Position numbers and translations under genes: made by a program. 5,081 bases of DNA, taken from positions 1-5,081 of the forward strand of contig DATKWV010000176.1 in assembly GCA_035529405.1 (NCBI GenBank), in the 5' to 3' direction. A model generated the notes under the pieces. It made no database searches. It was not told where the DNA came from and was given only the letters and a program-made list of their open reading frames with translations. Source of the DNA: DATKWV01 sp035529405 (lineage in GTDB: Bacteria; Planctomycetota; Phycisphaerae; Sedimentisphaerales; Anaerobacaceae). Below are positions 1 to 5,081 of this stretch, piece after piece; positions within the stretch are counted from its first letter, which is position 1; every line of letters starts with the position of its first letter.

Positions 1-766
1 CAGGTACAGCAGGGCAGGTTTTGCCGTCAAAAAAGGCGCGTAACTGCGTGAAGAGCCAGGGATTGCCGATTGCGCCGCGCGCAATAGCCACACCATCAAT
101 ACGGCAGCTTGTCATAAGCCGCTGTACCGCGTCAACATCGAACAAATCGCCGCTGCCTATTATGGTCATTCGGGCAAACCGGCGCTTTGCCTGCGCCAGG
201 ATGTCCCAGTCGGCTGAACCTTTGAACCTCTGGACAACAGTTCTGGGATGAATAATTACGGCATCGGCGCCCTGAACTGCAAGTTCGGTGACAATCCGCC
301 AGAAATTATCCTGCATCTGTTCGCTTTGGTCGAAACCGGCCCGCAGCTTGACCAGAACCGGGCAGCCGACAGCTTCACGTACCCGCTGATAAATTTCCAT
401 CACCCCAGCCGGCTCTTTGAGCAGATACCCGCCTCGCCGCCGGCGCAGGACCTTGCCCGCAGGACAGGCAAAATTAAGGTCTATTAAATCGTAGCCGACG
501 CCTTCAAGGGCCTTAGCGGCCTGGGCCATTTCGTGCGGGTCGTTTCCGAGAATCTGGGCGCCTACGGGATGCTCGTCGTCGTGCGGTCTGAAAAAGGGTT
601 TGGCAAGCACCTTCGGCACTGCAACGCTTTTGGCCAGCATCAGCGGCGCAAAGGTCAGCGGTGCTCCAAAAGACGCTGCGAGCTTGCGCATGGCGTAATC
701 ACTGTAACCGCTCAGCGCCGCCTGAAAAAAAGGAGCCTCCAGAATGATTGTGCCCAGCTTCAGCAT
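1..766 (-). CDS. dus: tRNA-dihydrouridine synthase (Dus/DusB-like), 3' end beyond the window
   Basis: This gene encodes a flavin-dependent enzyme that reduces specific uridines of tRNA to dihydrouridine in the cytoplasm. The 255 visible residues cover most of the FMN-binding TIM barrel. An N-terminal APFFQAALSGYSD segment matches the family's AP(M)xGxTD start. Cys101 in NFACPAGKV is the expected catalytic acid, Lys140 in VLVKLRAG and His173 in IIHPRT are expected FMN/substrate contacts, and GSGD (204-207) and ARGAIGNPWLF (229-239) are the phosphate-binding strands. The C-terminal helical tRNA-binding domain lies off the left edge. The ATG at 766 is chosen because the barrel begins right after it. 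It sits 14 bp after the tatC stop, with only a weak AGG (782-780) as ribosome site, so translation is probably coupled to tatC. After the cysteine the usual K-x-GAG is replaced by RRRRGG (108-113), a variant I associate with planctomycete Dus proteins. The family is confident; the subtype is not. Confidence 0.93.
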   Translation of the reverse strand, partial: MLKLGTIILEAPFFQAALSGYSDYAMRKLAASFGAPLTFAPLMLAKSVAVPKVLAKPFFRPHDDEHPVGAQILGNDPHEMAQAAKALEGVGYDLIDLNFACPAGKVLRRRRGGYLLKEPAGVMEIYQRVREAVGCPVLVKLRAGFDQSEQMQDNFWRIVTELAVQGADAVIIHPRTVVQRFKGSADWDILAQAKRRFARMTIIGSGDLFDVDAVQRLMTSCRIDGVAIARGAIGNPWLFTQLRAFFDGKTCPAVP

Positions 767-780
767 CAAGGTTCGATTAC

Positions 781-1536
781 CTAAGCCTTCTTGCGGCTTG
801 CAATGTAACTTAGTATTATCCCCAGTTCAAACAGCGCATACAGCGGAATAGCCAGGGCGATTTGAGAAACCACATCCGGCGGGGTCACTATGGCAGCAAC
901 TATAACGATTCCCAGCAGGACATATTTCCGGGACCTTGCGAAGGCCTTCAGTGAGACAAGGCCGGTTCTGTTTAGAAAGAAAATTGCAGTCGGTGTCTGA
1001 AAGGCAAGTCCGAATACGAGCATAAGATGCGTTATGAATGAAACATAGTATTGCAGCGTCCAGGTGCGCTGCAAAGAAAGAACGTCACCGAACTTTATAA
1101 AGAATCGCAGACAAACAGGCGCCACAACAAACAGAAAAAACAAGGCGCCTGTCACGAACAGCGCCGCTGAAAAAGGCACTGCAAGGTGTACATAGCGTTT
1201 CTCATGCGTGTAAAGCCCGGCAGCCACAAACATCCATACCTGGTAAAACACCCACCAGGAGGATACTATAAGTCCTGAAATCAGGCATATCTTTATATAG
1301 CTGATAACAACTTCCGCGGGCGCAAGTGTGGTAAGCTGGGCCTGCTGGCCCATTACCTGCGTGTAGGGGGCTTTGATGAAGACTATTATATACCTGCCGA
1401 ATACAAGACAGATAATAAAAGCGACCGCCAGACCCGCAAGAGCCAGCAGCAGCCGCATTCTCAGCTCCTCGAGGTGGTCGCCCAGGCTCATTGTAGAGTT
1501 GTCGGGTTTGTATTGGTTGGTTTTAGTCGAACCCAT
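781..1536 (-). CDS. tatC: Sec-independent (twin-arginine) protein translocase subunit TatC
   Basis: TatC is the polytopic inner-membrane receptor that recognises twin-arginine signal peptides and recruits TatA to export folded proteins. The 251-residue product is near the family's usual length of about 250 and has about six hydrophobic segments (roughly 28-54, 78-106, 117-147, 161-189, 206-219, 223-246). Signature motifs are visible in order: HLEELR (21-26) in the cytoplasmic N-terminus, QVWMFVAAGLYTHEKR (99-114) containing the conserved Glu112, FGLAFQTP (175-182), and TPPDVVSQ (218-225). Two family positions differ: the usual proline in the PxL-type turn is Ala106, and the usual glutamate of F-x-FE-x-P is Gln180. 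The ATG at 1536 lacks a clear ribosome site; Met16 is an alternative start but has none either. The gene lies 44 bp after tatA and 14 bp before dus and is surely cotranscribed with both. A positively charged tail (SRKKA) ends the protein in the cytoplasm. Confidence 0.97.
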   Translation of the reverse strand: MGSTKTNQYKPDNSTMSLGDHLEELRMRLLLALAGLAVAFIICLVFGRYIIVFIKAPYTQVMGQQAQLTTLAPAEVVISYIKICLISGLIVSSWWVFYQVWMFVAAGLYTHEKRYVHLAVPFSAALFVTGALFFLFVVAPVCLRFFIKFGDVLSLQRTWTLQYYVSFITHLMLVFGLAFQTPTAIFFLNRTGLVSLKAFARSRKYVLLGIVIVAAIVTPPDVVSQIALAIPLYALFELGIILSYIASRKKA

Positions 1537-1580
1537 TTGAACCGCAAACGCCGGATTAAAAAATCCTTCAGGCAGGGATG

Positions 1581-1850
1581 TTAATCATTGTCATTGCTGT
1601 TGTTTAAGCCCGCTGCGTCCCTGGCCTGATCGACTATATCGTTCTTTATTTTTCTTACGTCGTTTTCCAGCTCGTCCTTGGTTTCCTTGGCTTCGTGGAT
1701 ACCCTTCTTGAACTCGGTCAGACTCTTGCCGATATTGCGGGCGATTTCAGGCAGGCGCTTCCCGAAAATCAGAAGTGCAACAACGAGGATAACAACTATC
1801 TCCAGCGGTCCCGGCGTCCAGAACCCTAGGCTTGGCATATATTCTGTCAT
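1581..1850 (-). CDS. tatA: Sec-independent protein translocase subunit TatA (TatA/E family)
   Basis: TatA is the small membrane protein that oligomerises around TatC to form the passage for folded Tat substrates. The 89-residue product has the family plan: a short N-terminus, one membrane segment (about 15-30, PLEIVVILVVALLIFG) with a polar Glu17 near its start, the FGKRLPE hinge (29-35), and an amphipathic helix continuing through GKSLTEFKKG (41-50). A charged, probably coiled tail rich in Lys/Glu/Asp (51-78) and an Asn/Asp-rich end (NNSNDND) follow. The ATG at 1850 is chosen because AAGGAG lies 6 nt upstream and because a strong promoter predicts transcription starting near 1869, which excludes the in-frame GTG at 1898 and ATG at 1877. 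The FGKRLPE hinge and the phenylalanine in the amphipathic helix favour TatA over TatB. No separate tatB is visible, so this may be a minimal TatAC system with a bifunctional TatA, or tatB may lie elsewhere. Confidence 0.95.
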   Translation of the reverse strand: MTEYMPSLGFWTPGPLEIVVILVVALLIFGKRLPEIARNIGKSLTEFKKGIHEAKETKDELENDVRKIKNDIVDQARDAAGLNNSNDND

Positions 1851-1856
1851 TTCAGG

Positions 1857-1862
1857 CTCCTT
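1857..1862 (-). promoter_or_regulatory. Shine-Dalgarno site of tatA
   Basis: AAGGAG on the minus strand, 6 nt before the ATG at 1850. It is the best ribosome-binding site in the window and decides the tatA start against the upstream in-frame GTG (1898) and ATG (1877). Strong initiation here fits the excess of TatA over TatC that Tat systems need. Confidence 0.88.
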
Positions 1863-1875
1863 ATTTTTAAAACGC

Positions 1876-1905
1876 ATTATAATACCACCGGCGCTCACAC
1901 GTCAA
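1876..1905 (-). promoter_or_regulatory. Near-consensus sigma70-type promoter for tatA-tatC-dus
   Basis: On the minus strand a -35 box TTGACG (1905-1900) is followed after 18 nt by a perfect -10 box TATAAT (1881-1876). Eleven of twelve box positions match the housekeeping consensus. The predicted start, about 7 nt downstream near 1869, leaves a leader of roughly 19 nt that contains the tatA ribosome site. The promoter sits in the 78-bp gap after the nitrilase stop, so it would give tatA, tatC and dus their own transcript. It is predicted from sequence only; planctomycete promoter preferences could differ. Confidence 0.72.
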
Positions 1906-1928
1906 TAGCTGAAAAAGCAGCAGCACTG

Positions 1929-2798
1929 TTATCGAGCCGCCGGCCGGGGTGCGAGTTTTACTGCAATAATCTTTACGTCTGCGTCGCGGTCTGCGGCCAC
2001 GGCAAGTGTTTTTCCGTTTTTATCGACGGCAACGCTCTGCCCGCCGTATGTCTGGCCTGTCCATGGCCCGTGCGTTATTTCGCCGACAACGTCTGTTCCG
2101 ACCACCACGGATGATGTCTTCACAGCAGCCTTTCTTACGACCTTCTCAAGGTTCTTTCCGTGTTCGGGCCATTTATCTTCCTCTGCCGCCCAGCCATACG
2201 GCACAAGCACCAGGTCCGGTTTCAGTTCAGCCATGCGGCACAAAAGATCATCCAGAAAAGTATCGGCGCAAATCAGCAGACCGATTCTGCCGAATCTGGT
2301 CTGGACGGCATTCACCTCGCTGCCGGGCGTATAGGGCGGGGTCATAAGCTCGGTGAGTATATTTATCTTGCGGTGTTTCAGGAGGATTCGGCCGGTATCA
2401 TCGATTAGTATGACCGAATCATAGAGGTTTTGGCCGTCTTTTTCGGCCAGGCCGACGCAAATATGTGTGCGATACTTTTCGGCAAGCCGGCAGAGCCTGT
2501 CCGAATCTTCGCCGGGAATCGGATATGCCCTCTGGTGGGCGTCGGGATTTACCCAGCCCAATATAACGGTTTCAGGAAAACAGATAATATCGGCGCGGGC
2601 CTTTTTTGCTGCTGCAATTGCGTGCTCAATGCGTGCAAAATTGCCCGACCTGTCGCCGTCAAGACAAAAAATCTGGCACATTGCAACTTTTACATTACCC
2701 ATTCGATTCGAAACCCCACAGGCGCATCCGCACGTAAATAATAAAGCAGCCACAACAAAATAAAAAGCTTTCCCTGTTTTAACCGCCTTTTCTTTCAC
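1929..2798 (-). CDS. Carbon-nitrogen hydrolase (nitrilase superfamily), probably exported lipoprotein
   Basis: Nitrilase-superfamily enzymes hydrolyse amide, carbamoyl or nitrile C-N bonds through a Glu-Lys-Cys triad. With the start used here (289 residues) the triad is Glu76 (in CFPETVILGW), Lys144 (KHRKI) and Cys177 (GLLICADTF). The core begins near residue 33 (MGNVKVAMCQI) and has the usual length of about 255 residues. Ahead of it are a lysine-rich n-region, a hydrophobic stretch (11-22, AFYFVVAALLFT) and the cluster CGCAC, where Cys25 fits a relaxed lipobox (F-T-C-G-C). That suggests export by Sec and lipid anchoring, which is unusual for this mostly cytosolic family. The GTG at 2798 is chosen because GAAGG lies 9 nt upstream. 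A TTG at 2807 directly abuts that site and is unlikely, and an ATG at 2702 would give a cytosolic form. The gene follows the amidohydrolase by 35 bp, so the two are probably cotranscribed. I cannot assign a substrate. Confidence 0.9.
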   Translation of the reverse strand: MKEKAVKTGKAFYFVVAALLFTCGCACGVSNRMGNVKVAMCQIFCLDGDRSGNFARIEHAIAAAKKARADIICFPETVILGWVNPDAHQRAYPIPGEDSDRLCRLAEKYRTHICVGLAEKDGQNLYDSVILIDDTGRILLKHRKINILTELMTPPYTPGSEVNAVQTRFGRIGLLICADTFLDDLLCRMAELKPDLVLVPYGWAAEEDKWPEHGKNLEKVVRKAAVKTSSVVVGTDVVGEITHGPWTGQTYGGQSVAVDKNGKTLAVAADRDADVKIIAVKLAPRPAAR

Positions 2799-2807
2799 TG
2801 GCCACAA

Positions 2808-2812
2808 CCTTC
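2808..2812 (-). promoter_or_regulatory. Probable Shine-Dalgarno site of the nitrilase-family gene
   Basis: GAAGG on the minus strand ends 9 nt before the GTG at 2798. The same site directly touches the TTG at 2807, leaving no spacer, so it argues for GTG as the start and keeps the full signal-peptide-like N-terminus in the protein. Confidence 0.55.
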
Positions 2813-2833
2813 ATTCAGATTCGATTACGGGTT

Positions 2834-4303
2834 TTATGCCCACGGGGCCTTTTTCAGTATTTTTTCTTTTTCGGAAAGATTAAAAATCTGTCGTGCATTG
2901 CCGTTCATTACCGGTTCGATTGTTTCCATGGCATCGTCCAGGCTCAGCCAGCCTTCCTCGACTAATTCCGAAAGTGCCAAAGCAATGCCTTTTCTGGCGA
3001 TTACCGCGTGGCCCAGGACCGGTTCCACGGGAATATAGTCGCCGCCGAAGGTTAATATCTTGTTCAGCGGTGCAGTGACAATATATTTTTTCAGGAAATC
3101 TTTGGCAGCCGCGGGATTTATAATCCAGCTCCAGCACATATCTATGTACGCATTGGGATAGTGCTTGGCAGCGGCAATCAAAGGCTCGTAGTAAGGATAG
3201 CATATATGCATAAAGACAAATCTTGCCTGCGGGGCATCCAGACACAGTTGAGTCGCTGAGCCGCAATTTTTCACAAGACGCGACAAGGGCATCCGGCTGT
3301 TGCCGGTATAATATCCCGTATGCAGTTTAACGGGCAGATTCATTTTCGTGGCTTTTCTGACCACGTACCAGAAAAGATGGTCCTCAAGCAGCTTTAGTTC
3401 CGATGCTGATAGTGTTTCGCCAGCCAGCTTTTTCTTAAATGACGTTTCCACCTGCTCGGCAGGAACCTTTTCATGGTCGATGTCCCTGCGGTATGCGTGC
3501 TGGGATTTTACCGCCACGGCGTATTGGCCGTACTTATCGAACCACCAGTCTATAACCTTGTGCCAGTCGGAAAGACACGTAACCTCGATACCCGTTTCGC
3601 CGGCAAAGGTCTTGATGTCACCGCCGCCGCTGAGCATACCCAATACACTCAAATCCTGCATCAGAAAGGTCGGCTGGTCGGACTTTCTGAAAGCCGAGCC
3701 GGTTACGCAGTTGACCTGGCAGGATTCGATGTTGGCTAAATCACATAAAATATATTTGTAAAAGCCCGGCCGGCAGAGTTGCTCGTAACCGCTCTGGACC
3801 TTTTGTACTGTTTTCGAGGACAGCTCGTCAACATCGTAAAGCTGCTTCAGTGCTATACGCACCGCCTGACCGTAGCCCGTGTTCTTTACTGCAGGCCAGT
3901 AAGGCTCCAGCAGTTTCCACTTTTCCACCGGGTCTGTGTCCTTCGAGAAAAACTTATTATATTGCTTTAACGGCATGCCCGCCGCAATCATGTCGCAATT
4001 CAGATAATGACCTAAAACCACCGACCAGTCGTTAGCTCCCACCCTTGCCGCAGGTACGCCGGCAAGCCGCTGGCTTTCGTCCGGCAGGTGCTCATGGGTA
4101 TCGATAAAAGGTGTCCGGCAGACCTTTTCGTATATTGTTCTTCGCCCAGCCGTGGAAAAATCCTCGTCTTTCAGCGGTGCCTGCATAGCGTTCGATGTCT
4201 TCGAGGGCCAAAGTGCCGCGGCACCAACTGCGCCGATACTTTTGAGTGTCAGCCTTCTCGAAATCGCTTTTTTACCTGTGCTATTGCCTTTATTGCCTGT
4301 CAT
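2834..4303 (-). CDS. Metal-dependent amidohydrolase-superfamily protein with twin-arginine signal peptide
   Basis: The 489-residue product is an apparent exported TIM-barrel metal enzyme of the amidohydrolase superfamily (Amidohydro_2/COG2159-like). Its N-terminus is a Tat signal: a Lys-rich n-region, the twin-arginine motif SRRLTLK (15-21), a weakly hydrophobic Ala/Gly stretch (IGAVGAAALW, 23-32), and a likely cleavage after SNA (37-39). The mature part shows the expected metal-site residues: His70 and His72 in FIDTHEH, His328 in VKLHTGYY, His366 in FVFMHICYP, and Asp422 in FGGDYIPVEP. A long helical insert (about 75-215) separates the first and later strands and resembles uronate-isomerase-like or decarboxylase-like members, so hydrolase, isomerase or decarboxylase chemistry is possible. 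The ATG at 4303 has a weak GGA site 8 nt upstream. An upstream in-frame ATG at 4441 would lie before the predicted transcript and bury the Tat motif. It is the first gene of a cluster that also encodes TatA and TatC. Confidence 0.9.
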   Translation of the reverse strand: MTGNKGNSTGKKAISRRLTLKSIGAVGAAALWPSKTSNAMQAPLKDEDFSTAGRRTIYEKVCRTPFIDTHEHLPDESQRLAGVPAARVGANDWSVVLGHYLNCDMIAAGMPLKQYNKFFSKDTDPVEKWKLLEPYWPAVKNTGYGQAVRIALKQLYDVDELSSKTVQKVQSGYEQLCRPGFYKYILCDLANIESCQVNCVTGSAFRKSDQPTFLMQDLSVLGMLSGGGDIKTFAGETGIEVTCLSDWHKVIDWWFDKYGQYAVAVKSQHAYRRDIDHEKVPAEQVETSFKKKLAGETLSASELKLLEDHLFWYVVRKATKMNLPVKLHTGYYTGNSRMPLSRLVKNCGSATQLCLDAPQARFVFMHICYPYYEPLIAAAKHYPNAYIDMCWSWIINPAAAKDFLKKYIVTAPLNKILTFGGDYIPVEPVLGHAVIARKGIALALSELVEEGWLSLDDAMETIEPVMNGNARQIFNLSEKEKILKKAPWA

Positions 4304-4398
4304 ATCACTTTTCCAGGCGTAAAATCGTACAGAAAAAGACGACCGCAGTTTATGTGTACGCTTAAGCAGTGCGATGGCGGCTGCGGAACTGTTGACAT
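4300..4398 (-). other. Possible 32-codon upstream reading frame in the amidohydrolase leader
   Basis: An ATG at 4398 opens a 32-codon frame (begins MSTVPQPPSH) whose TGA (4302-4300) overlaps the amidohydrolase ATG as ATGA, an arrangement typical of translational coupling. The start lies only about 8 nt after the predicted transcript start (near 4406), too close for a normal ribosome site, so it would have to be read nearly leaderless. The peptide resembles nothing I recognise. It could easily be chance. Confidence 0.18.
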
Positions 4399-4420
4399 AA
4401 ATGGCGCAGGAAACTATAAT
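4392..4420 (+). promoter_or_regulatory. Perfect-consensus sigma70 promoter for the DUF6599-like gene
   Basis: TTGACA (4392-4397), a 17-nt spacer and TATAAT (4415-4420) match the housekeeping sigma consensus at all twelve positions with the ideal spacing. There is no TGn extension. The predicted start near 4427 leaves a leader of about 44 nt before the ATG at 4471. Its -10 box overlaps the -10 box of the opposing promoter. Confidence 0.78.
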
Positions 4421-4441
4421 CCGCATCAGTTTTAACGTCAA
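4413..4441 (-). promoter_or_regulatory. Near-consensus sigma70 promoter for the amidohydrolase-nitrilase cluster
   Basis: On the minus strand TTGACG (4441-4436), a 17-nt spacer and TATAGT (4418-4413) match ten of twelve consensus positions. The predicted start near 4406 leaves a leader of about 103 nt before the ATG at 4303. No riboswitch-like fold or terminator was recognised in that leader. The -10 box shares four base pairs (4415-4418) with the -10 box of the plus-strand promoter, so RNA polymerase cannot melt both at once. Confidence 0.7.
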
Positions 4442-4470
4442 GCAAATTGCTGTTATCCTGGTCGCCTGAT

Positions 4471-5081
4471 ATGAGTATGCGCCGGTCTGAAGTAAAACGG
4501 CTCGAATCGGTTGCGAGTTTTTGCGTGCTGGGTGTACTTGTTCTTATCGTCGCCGGCATAGCTGTAAAGCAGTTTCGTTACGACATCGGCCGATTCGGTA
4601 TAGCACCGGACACATCGGAAACCACCTCCGCGTTATCTGCAAAAGAACCCGGCACAGGCAACAGCGGCGGTTCATTGTTAAACGAACTGGTACCGGCCCA
4701 ATTCAGGCCGCTTTCGGAACCTTCTTTTTACACCGCCGACAACCTCTACGAGAAAATCAACGGCAAGGCCCCCCTGTATCTCGAATCCGGTTTTGAAAAA
4801 CTGTTTACCCGCCGGCTGATAAGCCGCAGCCAGGCAGATTTGTGGATGGAACTTTTTGTTTATGACATGGGCACAGCCAAAAATGCGTTCTCGGTTTACA
4901 GCGTTCAGAAAAGGTCCGATGCCGAAACACTGCCCGGGAAGCGGTTCGCATACAAAACGGCAAATACGCTCTATCTTGCCGCCGGCAGATACTACGTAGA
5001 AATGGTGGGTTCGGCGGCATCCGACATTCTGGCTGCCGCGATGCTGGAACTTGCTGAAAAGATTAATGAAAATCCGGCTGT
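4471..5081 (+). CDS. DUF6599-like membrane-anchored protein, 3' end beyond the window
   Basis: The visible 203 residues begin with a basic stretch (MSMRRSEVKR) and one strong hydrophobic segment (about 15-32), which reads as an uncleaved membrane anchor placing the rest outside the membrane. A low-complexity linker rich in Ser, Thr, Gly and Ala (48-69) follows. Then comes a domain whose run NLYEKINGKAPLYLESGFEK (91-110) plus MELFVYDMGTAKNAFSVYS (126-144) matches my recollection of DUF6599, a family of unknown function. The domain is cut by the right edge. No catalytic motif is visible. Starts at 4471 and 4477 are both possible and neither has a clear ribosome site; the frame is open back to 4420. 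It is transcribed away from the amidohydrolase cluster from a consensus promoter. Family assignment is moderately sure; the function is unknown. Confidence 0.82.
   Translation, partial: MSMRRSEVKRLESVASFCVLGVLVLIVAGIAVKQFRYDIGRFGIAPDTSETTSALSAKEPGTGNSGGSLLNELVPAQFRPLSEPSFYTADNLYEKINGKAPLYLESGFEKLFTRRLISRSQADLWMELFVYDMGTAKNAFSVYSVQKRSDAETLPGKRFAYKTANTLYLAAGRYYVEMVGSAASDILAAAMLELAEKINENPA

Noticed and set aside
769..780. Shared 12-mer AG(G/A)TTCGATTAC at 769-780 and 2817-2828, each just after a minus-strand stop codon
   Set aside because: An 11-of-12 match within 5 kb is expected many times by chance. The two sites show no further similarity or fold.
1553..1566. Small hairpin GGATT-AAAA-AATCC between tatA and tatC
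   Set aside because: The stem is only 5 bp with two G-C pairs and has no U-run placed as a terminator needs. It is too weak to call a terminator or processing site.
1851..1898. Longer tatA start at GTG 1898 or ATG 1877
   Set aside because: Both lie before the predicted transcript start near 1869, and the ATG at 1850 has the AAGGAG site. The extra residues are not TatA-like.
1899..1928. Possible terminator after the nitrilase gene (GCTG-CTTTTT-CAGC on minus)
   Set aside because: The stem is only 4 bp and has no following U-run, so read-through into tatA is more likely than termination.
3348..3761. Open plus-strand frame of 137 codons, and similar ones at 248-487, 2006-2347 and 4088-4435
   Set aside because: Each lies fully or almost fully inside a well-supported minus-strand gene, has no recognisable domain and no ribosome site, and is explained by codon bias of the real gene.
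4304..4441. Longer amidohydrolase start at ATG 4441, giving 535 residues
   Set aside because: It overlaps the -35 box and lies upstream of the predicted transcript start near 4406. The added 46 residues would place the twin-arginine motif far from the N-terminus, where it could not serve as a normal signal.
4441..4451. Inverted repeat AGCAA-A-TTGCT beside the minus-strand -35 box
   Set aside because: A tempting operator position, but 5-bp arms are expected often by chance and no second copy is seen.
4805..5020. Minus-strand frame of 71 codons
   Set aside because: It is antisense to the conserved DUF6599-like domain and has no family signature.

Overview
The window looks like ordinary chromosomal sequence from a bacterium, most likely a planctomycete of the Phycisphaerae/Sedimentisphaerales kind. 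This placement is an inference from protein style: a Dus enzyme with an arginine-rich motif after its catalytic cysteine, a tatA-tatC-dus order, and a DUF6599-like neighbour. It has not been confirmed by any search. No RNA gene, mobile element, CRISPR array or attachment site was seen.

Layout. Five genes are packed on the minus strand and read from right to left: a metal-dependent amidohydrolase with a twin-arginine (Tat) signal peptide (4303-2834), a nitrilase-superfamily carbon-nitrogen hydrolase with a probable lipoprotein signal (2798-1929), tatA (1850-1581), tatC (1536-781) and a tRNA-dihydrouridine synthase (766 to beyond the left edge). A sixth gene, on the plus strand from 4471 and cut by the right edge, encodes a membrane-anchored DUF6599-like protein of unknown function.

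Control. The 167-bp gap between the amidohydrolase and the DUF6599-like gene holds two strong sigma70-type promoters pointing away from each other, with overlapping -10 boxes: TTGACA-N17-TATAAT on plus and TTGACG-N17-TATAGT on minus. A third near-consensus promoter, TTGACG-N18-TATAAT, lies between the nitrilase gene and tatA, so tatA-tatC-dus can be transcribed independently of the two hydrolases. These promoters also settle start codons: they place the longest possible starts of the amidohydrolase (4441) and tatA (1898) upstream of the predicted transcripts.

How the genes may work together. TatA and TatC form a twin-arginine translocase for folded proteins, and the first gene of the same cluster encodes an apparent Tat substrate that binds metal. 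The nitrilase also seems to be exported, probably by Sec as a lipoprotein. A plausible reading is a cell-envelope pair of C-N or related bond hydrolases encoded beside the export machine one of them needs. Their substrates cannot be read from the sequence. The dus gene is a tRNA-modification housekeeping gene at the end of the cluster.
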